NCBI GenBank assembly: GCA_945910005.1
Contig: OX246741.1
Coordinates: forward strand, 37,442,276 to 37,506,275
Reading direction: 5' to 3'
DNA length: 64,000 bases
Origin: Isoperla grammatica
Lineage: Eukaryota; Arthropoda; Insecta; Plecoptera; Perlodidae
Positions 58,310 through 64,000 of the stretch are shown piece by piece (within the stretch, counting starts at the first letter, position 1; every line of letters begins with the position of its first letter). The notes below the pieces were generated by a model that saw nothing but the letters and a program-made list of their open reading frames with translations, searched no databases and was not told the DNA's origin. A program made the position numbers and the translations under genes.

Positions 58310-60432
58310 TCAAAGTGTGCATGCTGGTTGTAACAGCTCATTGTTTACCATACACTTCAATCTATGTTCAGAAACACAGCCGATGTCCAAATCTGAAATA
58401 ATAGCTGACATTTTGTTGAATGATGTTTGGATCCTGTTAATACAAGAGTATTTGAATAGGTTTATACGGCTAATAGCTGGTTTGAAGGTGACAAGTTTAC
58501 GGGTATTTTTCTGTGGAACGTTCAAGTTTATTTGGCTCAGAAGTTCGATTGTATCAATATTTCCATGTAACAATTTATGTAGAAAAATCAAATCACTGTA
58601 TACCCTCCTGTTCTCCAGTGTCAATATATTATGTTCCTCGCACAAGGCCTTGTACTGTGGTGGTATGTAATATTAGATTTAGCACATTGAAATTTAATAA
58701 ACTTCTGTTGTAACCTTTCAACGGAATTGATCTTTGTTATTTCATATGGGTTCCATATAAGAGACGCATAGTGAACGTGGGGCCTGACTAAAGACAAGTA
58801 CAAACGTCGGGTTGTATTTACAGAGAAATTTCGAAAACACTTAGCGCTTAATGACACCAAGGATTCTCAGAGATTTAGGAATGACGTAGGAAATGTGACT
58901 ATTGTATTTCAAATCACTCGATATAAACACACCAAGGTTTTTCATCGTAGTGACTCTTTGCAGACGATGTTCGTTTAAGCTATAGTTATGAGTAATAGTA
59001 TGCTTGACTTTCGTTGTAAAGGTAATCACATTACATTTCGTCACATTTCAAAGTAACTTCCAAGTTTCACACCAGTTCTCTATAGCTATTAGGTCATTTT
59101 GTAAATTAACACAGTCGTCTTGATTTGTTATTGGTAAGAAGAGCTTGACGTCATCTGCGTACATCACACACCTCGACTTTGAAATACACATAGGAATGTC
59201 GTTCACGAACAATGTAAACAAAAGGGAGCCCAAAATGGACCCCTGGGGCACCCCAGAGGTTACATTTTCAGCCGTTGATCTGGCGGAGTCTATTACTACA
59301 GTCTGGGTACGCCCACTTAGATAGCTCGAGATCAGTGCATGCAGGGGGCCCACAATTCCATAACCTTGTATTTTGTGCAGAAGGAGGTGATGATCAACGC
59401 TGTCGAATGCCCGGGTGAAGTCGGTGTAGATGGCATCCACCTGCACTCCGTTGTTGAGATGTTTTGCTATAGTGTTGGTGTACTCTGCAAGGTTAGAAAG
59501 TGTGGACCTCTTCTTCACAAAACCATGCTGCTCAGGAGCAATATGTTTGTTGACGTGATTGTACATGCGCTTGAACAATAGGGACTCGAACACTTTTGAC
59601 AAGATGGGAAGCAGAGATATAGGCCGGTAATTATTTAGAGAATACCTGCTGCCTTTCTTCAAGACGGGGACAACATTGACGTGCTTCCACCTGGAGGGAA
59701 AAACCCCGTCACACAAAGCACGGTTGTAGATAGCGGCTAGAGGCACAGACAAGGCTCGGCGACAATGCCTAATAGCTGTAACCGGAATTTCGTCTGGGCC
59801 GGGTGATTTGCCATTGACAAGTTGTTTCAGGCAATCTTCAACTTCCCCACGAGAGATTGTGAAGGCAGTAATGTTGTCACCTGTGTTCACAAGTAATTCA
59901 GGGCTAGCAGATTTGTCGTGAGATGACGGTGAAAATGAACTGACAAAATGGACAGAAAAAAGTTTACATGTTGTAGCAAGGTTGTCAGCTGTTTGTCCGT
60001 TTAACTTGACTGCAATAGGAATCCTCCGGCAACGTGTTTTTGACTGCATAAATCGCCACAGTAAGTTGGGTTTCTTCGAAACGTTGATCTCCATATCCCG
60101 TATGTACTTTCTGTATGATGCGCTTTGAAGACGTTTGTAGATTGAACGTTTGACCTGAAATTCAACTCTGTTGCATTCCAACCCGTTGAGTTTCCATTTC
60201 CTATACGATCGGTTCTTGTCTTTTAAGGCTTCTATTACACCCTCGTCATACCATACCGGGTACTTAGCAGCGTTGACCTTGAAGGTTGGCACACTTTTTC
60301 TGATTATACTGTCAAGAGTGTTGTAAAATAACTCACACATCGCGTTAACGTTTGTTAGTTTAAAGAGATTTGTCCAATCACAGTTTTGTATTTGGCTGTT
60401 CAGGTCGTTGAGATTCGCAAAAGAAGCGTAAA
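58310..60432 (-). pseudogene. Non-LTR RT (Jockey/LOA-like clade), 5'-truncated
   Basis: On the minus strand from about 60432: YFYASFANLNDLN, YPVWYDEGVIEALKDKN (post-endonuclease linker), KSPGPDEIPVTAIRHC, WKHVNVVPVLKKGSR, NYRPISLLPILSKVFESLL, HGFVKKRSTLSNL, YTDFTRAFDSVDHHLL (Asp), SGVPQGSILGSLLFTLFVND, CVMYADDVKLFLP (YADD near 59152-59163). A stop after WCETWKLL at 59048 is followed in other frames by KNLGVFISSDL, VRPHVHYASLIWNP and further C-terminal sequence to 58310. The palm is intact for about 460 codons. It lacks the endonuclease and abuts an oppositely oriented element near 60432, which probably cut off its 5' part. Confidence 0.9.
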
Positions 60433-60447
60433 AATAACGAAGAAGGC

Positions 60448-61318
60448 ATGGAGCTCGACTCTCAAGCCAACATACCCACAACAAACCGCTTCGACTCACT
60501 TTCTGAGTCTGACGGAGACGATGAAGACTTGAAAAGCGATAAAGAAAACACCACACGTGATTCAGATACACAAGGTAACAAAGAAAAAATTACCCCTATC
60601 GTCCTCTATCATTTTGTAGACGAACATACAAAATCGTTGAATACTCTCAGGACACAACTCAAAGAAGATTGTCAACTCAATTACAAAGGTGATAGAGTAA
60701 TTATCAAAGCAAAAAATAGAAAAGACTACGATATAATAATATCTACCCTCAACGCTAATAAATTGGAATTCCACACGTATACTCCAGCGCCAGACCGTGA
60801 ACTTTGATTACTCGCGAGTTGTTCCTTTCTCGAAGGTTACTATAGTAACCTTCGAGAAAGGAACGCTCGCGAGTGACGTCTTTAAAAACACGAAAGTTTG
60901 CTACTGCATCATCAAATGGGAAAATTTTTAAAATTTCTCGGGAGTCACACAGTGTTATAACTGTCAATGCTTCGGACATATTGCAAAAAATTGTAACAAA
61001 CTATCCAAGTGTGTTAAATGTGCCGGGTCGCACCAAACTAAAGACTGTAAAAAACTTATAGATACAACTCCTATATATGCAGTAACTGCAATGGCCCCCA
61101 TCCCGCCAGTTATCGACAGTGCGAAAGCTATGCTAAACAACTTAGCATTAAACTTAACCGAATCAACCACCAGCAGCGACGCGAAAACCAGGGGCCCCCG
61201 CCCGCTCTACTCAAGAATACCCCCCACTGCCAGCAACTTCGAGAGCATCTCCAACTCGCCAGGACGCAGCAACGACCCCAGCGACCACCACAGCCCAAAA
61301 CCAATCTACCACAGGTGA
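60448..61318 (+). pseudogene. Jockey-type ORF1 (gag-like, zinc knuckles), broken
   Basis: Starts MELDSQANIPTTNRFDSLS with an acidic N-terminus (SDGDDEDLKSDKE), then a conserved core: PIVLYHFVDEHTKSL, KGDRVIIKAKNRKDYDII, LEFHTYTPAPDREL, then a stop at 60806. The hairpin at 60810-60874 follows and part of the core is missing. Downstream, in another frame, are CYNCQCFGHIAKNC (C-x2-C-x4-H-x4-C) and CVKCAGSHQTKDC, then a Pro/Ser-rich tail. ORF1 proteins of this kind bind element RNA and form ribonucleoprotein particles. No start problem: the ATG at 60448 lies about 15 bp after the junction with the neighbouring element. Confidence 0.88.
60810..60874. repeat. 65-bp near-perfect palindrome inside ORF1
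   Basis: ACTCGCGAG, two bases, then a 22-base arm from GTTCCTTTCTCG to GTTACTA (60821-60842), its exact inverse (60843-60864) with no loop, one base, then CTCGCGAGT. It replaces the conserved residues that should follow FHTYTP..REL. Confidence 0.95.
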
Positions 61319-61479
61319 CATTTTTTATATAGTCAGTGAAGTGAAAAACCTTGTTTGCAACGTTAATTTTCAGAATATTAAATCTGTAATCGTAAACACG
61401 ATAAACAAGATTAAACAATCTACTGACAATATTACAAAAGTAACAGCCTTGCTAGAAGGACTAATTGAACTATTCATTA

Positions 61480-62910
61480 GCAATGGCAGCTAGACCAATC
61501 AACATACTATTTTGGAATTGTTACTCCATTATCTCCAAAGACAAAATCAGTGAAGTCGAACTTCTAGCCAGAACAAAACAACTAGATATAATAGGACTCA
61601 GCAAAACTAGGCTTACTCCCCGCCATTCTCTCAAAATAGAGGGATTTCAGTTTACAGAAGTGACCGTGATCGAGCTGGAGGTGGCGTTGCTATAGCTGTC
61701 AACAATAATATTCACCATTCCATGTTTTTACTTCGAGCGCTACGTAAACTTGAGGCAGTCGCTGTTGTTATCTACTGCCACACTCATCAGGTAACTTGTG
61801 TGTCAGTGTCAGCAAACAACCCGCCCCAAGGCCAACTGGACTTACGGGACATTAGTTGTCTACTTAGGACCAATAACAAAGTCATGATAATGGGTGACCT
61901 AAATGCTAAGCACATCAGCTGGAACTGCTCTGTTAACAACAGAAGTGGAATTACTCTCCTGCAACACGCATTTGAAAACAACTACATCACAGCGGCCCCG
62001 TCTGAACCAACGCATTACCCCTCTCAACACAATTTTAAACCAAGCGTTCTAGACATTGCTCTACTTAGGAACCTGCCGCATGTGTCAGAGCTCGAGTCAC
62101 TGCCCGACCTTCCATCAGATCACAATCCAGTTTTATTTTGCCTCGACCAACACATGACTCCTGTTACACCTAAACTGATAAGAAACTATAAGCAAACCAA
62201 TTGGAGGACATTTCGGGAAGAACTCGATAAACTCATACCAATCAACCCCAACTTTACAAACACTGCAGACATAGACAACTTTGCTAGACACCTAGTCAAC
62301 TCTATCAACAAAGCATCTGACGCAGCTGTCCCCCTAACCCCTGTAACAACAACAAGACAAGAACTACCGCTAATCATCAAAACTCAGATCAACACACGCA
62401 ATAGACTACCCCACGAATGGCAGAAGAAGAGAGATCCTGCTACACTGCGTTGTCTACGAACTCTTTCGCACAACATTAAACAAAAAATCAAAACATGGAG
62501 AAATACCCAATGGAACAAATTTCTACTAACCCTACGACCTACAGATAATTGCTCCTTATGGAAAACGGCTAGATATTTTAAAAGAAAACACTCAGCAATA
62601 CCACCATTAGTAACGCCAACCGGCCATGACAAAGCAAATACTCTAGCATACAACTTCGAGCGCATAGATACGCAAAATGACGCATTAAGTACTCGGCATC
62701 ACGAGCGCCAGGTCAATACGATCATTCTCTCAAGAATCACTGTACCCACGCGAAGATTGCCAACTAGCTACACCGAAAGAAATAGCACGGATTATCAGAC
62801 AGAAAGACGATAAAAAATCACCTAGCGCAGACGCAATACCTTACATCGTACTTAAAAACATCTCAAAAAAGTGCCTAATAGCTTTCACCATATTTATTAA
62901 TCACATCCTA
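61480..62910 (+). pseudogene. Jockey-like ORF2: endonuclease and beginning of RT
   Basis: Endonuclease: INILFWNCYSIISK (start of domain), QLDIIGLSKTRLTP (the Glu of the usual 'ISET' box is replaced by Lys), then after a frame change VMIMGDLNAKHISWNC (GDLNAKH box), AAPSEPTHYPS, VLDIALLRNLPH and LPSDHNPVLF (SDH box). A linker of about 150 residues follows (RNYKQTNWRTFREELDKL, WRNTQWNKFLLTL). After a frame change near 62745 it reads ATPKEIARIIRQKDDKK, SPSADAIPYIVLKNISKK, the first RT block. The coding sequence stops at 62910 at the border of the next element. The region near 61640-61780 is divergent or deleted. Confidence 0.88.
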
Positions 62911-64000
62911 CCCAGCAAACACAGGAGCTCCTGAGGAGATACTAAAATTAGGAAGCCAGTGCTAAAACTAGGATATCTTATTAGGATGTTCTAGATCCCT
63001 CCTAACAACCTCATAGAAATAGTTTCATGTACTGAAACTAGGAAGCAAGAGCTAGAATTAGGATATCCTATTAGGATGTTCTAGATTCCTCCTAACAACC
63101 TCCTGTAAAGGAAGAATCCACAAATGCTGATGCAATGACGCTTGCGAGGCTTGAGGGCTCAGGCCGAGGCCTTCGCTCAGGCACGCTCACTTTGATTTCG
63201 CAGGTTGTACGCAGTGGCTTTAGCCTTTATAAAGTCTATTATAGGGGTTATTAATAATAAGTTTACTTAAAATTGTGTAGTTCGTAAAGGAAAATCCTTC
63301 GTCAAGAAAGCTTTGGTGAGTAATACCATCTTGTTATATTTAGTTCATATGTCCTCATGTTTATGGTTATGGTTGCCCTAGGGTAGGCCTAGGTAGACCT
63401 AAGCTGTGACCTAAGCGTTCCACATGGCTTCATGCACACCACATCTGTGTACAGAAGTATGGACACTATTAGATAAATATAACCCTGGAATTTTTGTTCA
63501 TCAGATGCTGTGCCGAAGGTCTTGGCCTGCAGTGGGGCTAAGCACTCGGCCATCAAACATGAAATTGCCGAATGGCTACGCCACTGCAGTCAGCGAGTGA
63601 AATCAAAAACATTTATGTTGGGGGGCCTAAATTCTAGGATATAACTGCTAGAAAGTCTCTTGTGTAAATTGACTGCCGTGTTTTTCTTTTCTTGAAATTA
63701 ATTATTAGCAATTTTTGTTTAGTAACATTCATTATGTGTTTAAAATTAGCAAAGTTGACCAAAATATGTTAAATCATAAATGTTGGTATTTATTGGCCTC
63801 ATACATTTTAAGTTTGGAAGTATTTGCTAGGTTTTTTTATGTTTTTCTTTTTTGTATGGCCCGTGCATCTGGCGACCGGGATATTTTTAATTTGGTGGAA
63901 TTTGTTTCATTAAGGTTGTTGAGATTTAATCATTACTGTCCTGTTTTTTAGTGATGTGCAAATACTGTAAAAAAATACAACACACACAACGGGTCAAATG
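62911..64000. mobile_element. Second CCCAGCAAACA-terminus element, right end beyond window
   Basis: It begins CCCAGCAAACACAGGAGC immediately after the RT fragment. It contains a 90-bp direct repeat with small palindromes (62950-63110), then AT-rich sequence with GC-rich patches near 63150-63200 and 63500-63600. No matching TGTTTGCTGGG end is found before 64000. The open frame at 63715-63951 is low-complexity and not convincing. Confidence 0.45.
62950..63110. repeat. 90-bp direct repeat with palindromes, 1.8 copies
   Basis: 'aggaagc.ag.gcta.aa.tagg' starts at 62950 and 63040. Both copies contain 'aggatat.ttattaggatgtt', 'ctagat.cctcctaacaacct' and 'ggatatcc'-like palindromes. It is subterminal to the CCCAGCAAACA end, the same arrangement as in the 6-kb candidate. 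Confidence 0.85.

Larger units (their letters stand above)
60433..62910 (+). mobile_element. Jockey-like non-LTR element, ORF1 and ORF2 start, 3' part missing
   Basis: Gag-like ORF1 (60448-61318) then endonuclease and the start of RT (61480-62910). It ends abruptly at 62910/62911 at the CCCAGCAAACA terminus of another element. It is head to head with the minus-strand RT ending at 60432. It differs in sequence from the Jockey-like copy at 27.5-41.3 kb. Confidence 0.85.

Overview
The window looks like a gene-poor, repeat-rich animal nuclear genome, most likely an arthropod and possibly a crustacean. The grounds are spliced exons of an ionotropic-receptor-type (IR/iGluR-like) ligand-binding domain with GT..AG introns, Gypsy LTR and Jockey/CR1/L2-like non-LTR elements, very long TCTGTGTG and TG microsatellites, and a 200-N assembly gap. 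The phylum is an inference; nothing here fixes the species.

Layout. 1-5.9 kb: unassigned sequence, a 52-bp tandem array, and a decayed, 5'-deleted Gypsy element (minus strand). 5.9-27.5 kb: three exons of one IR-like gene (5921-6217, 20707-20807, 27264-27459). They are separated by a 14.5-kb intron that is mostly two satellites (86-bp and 72-bp units, both with 7-unit higher-order structure) and a 6.5-kb intron that is almost entirely TCTGTGTG-type microsatellite. The three exons read through in phase and contain the S1 lobe with the T-x-x-R ligand-contact signature. Membrane segments and the S2 lobe are not in view.

27.5-41.3 kb: a nested set. One minus-strand Jockey-like reverse transcriptase copy is split by (i) a complete Gypsy element (28575-35431, 956-bp LTRs with one difference seen, 4-bp ATCC target duplication), (ii) a 3505-bp TIR element with a perfect 8-bp target duplication (35534-39038) that itself carries smaller TIR elements, and (iii) a ~1.3-kb TIR element (39205-40511) with a tRNA-like SINE head inside. 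The host reading frame resumes across each insertion.

41.3-44.7 kb: dispersed repeats, a 500-bp TG microsatellite, a 349-bp duplication, the N gap and a 277-bp array. 44.7-58.1 kb: plus-strand CR1/L2-like elements joined by TC microsatellites and 3' hairpins. One carries a TTAA-flanked MITE and appears to be split by a candidate 6-kb TIR element (50664-56721) with GC-rich palindromic subterminal arrays. 58.3-62.9 kb: two non-LTR elements head to head, then a second relative of the CCCARCAAACA-terminus element, which runs off the window.

Only the IR-like gene looks like host protein-coding sequence, plus one doubtful terminal exon at 52.6 kb. All boundaries were read by eye.
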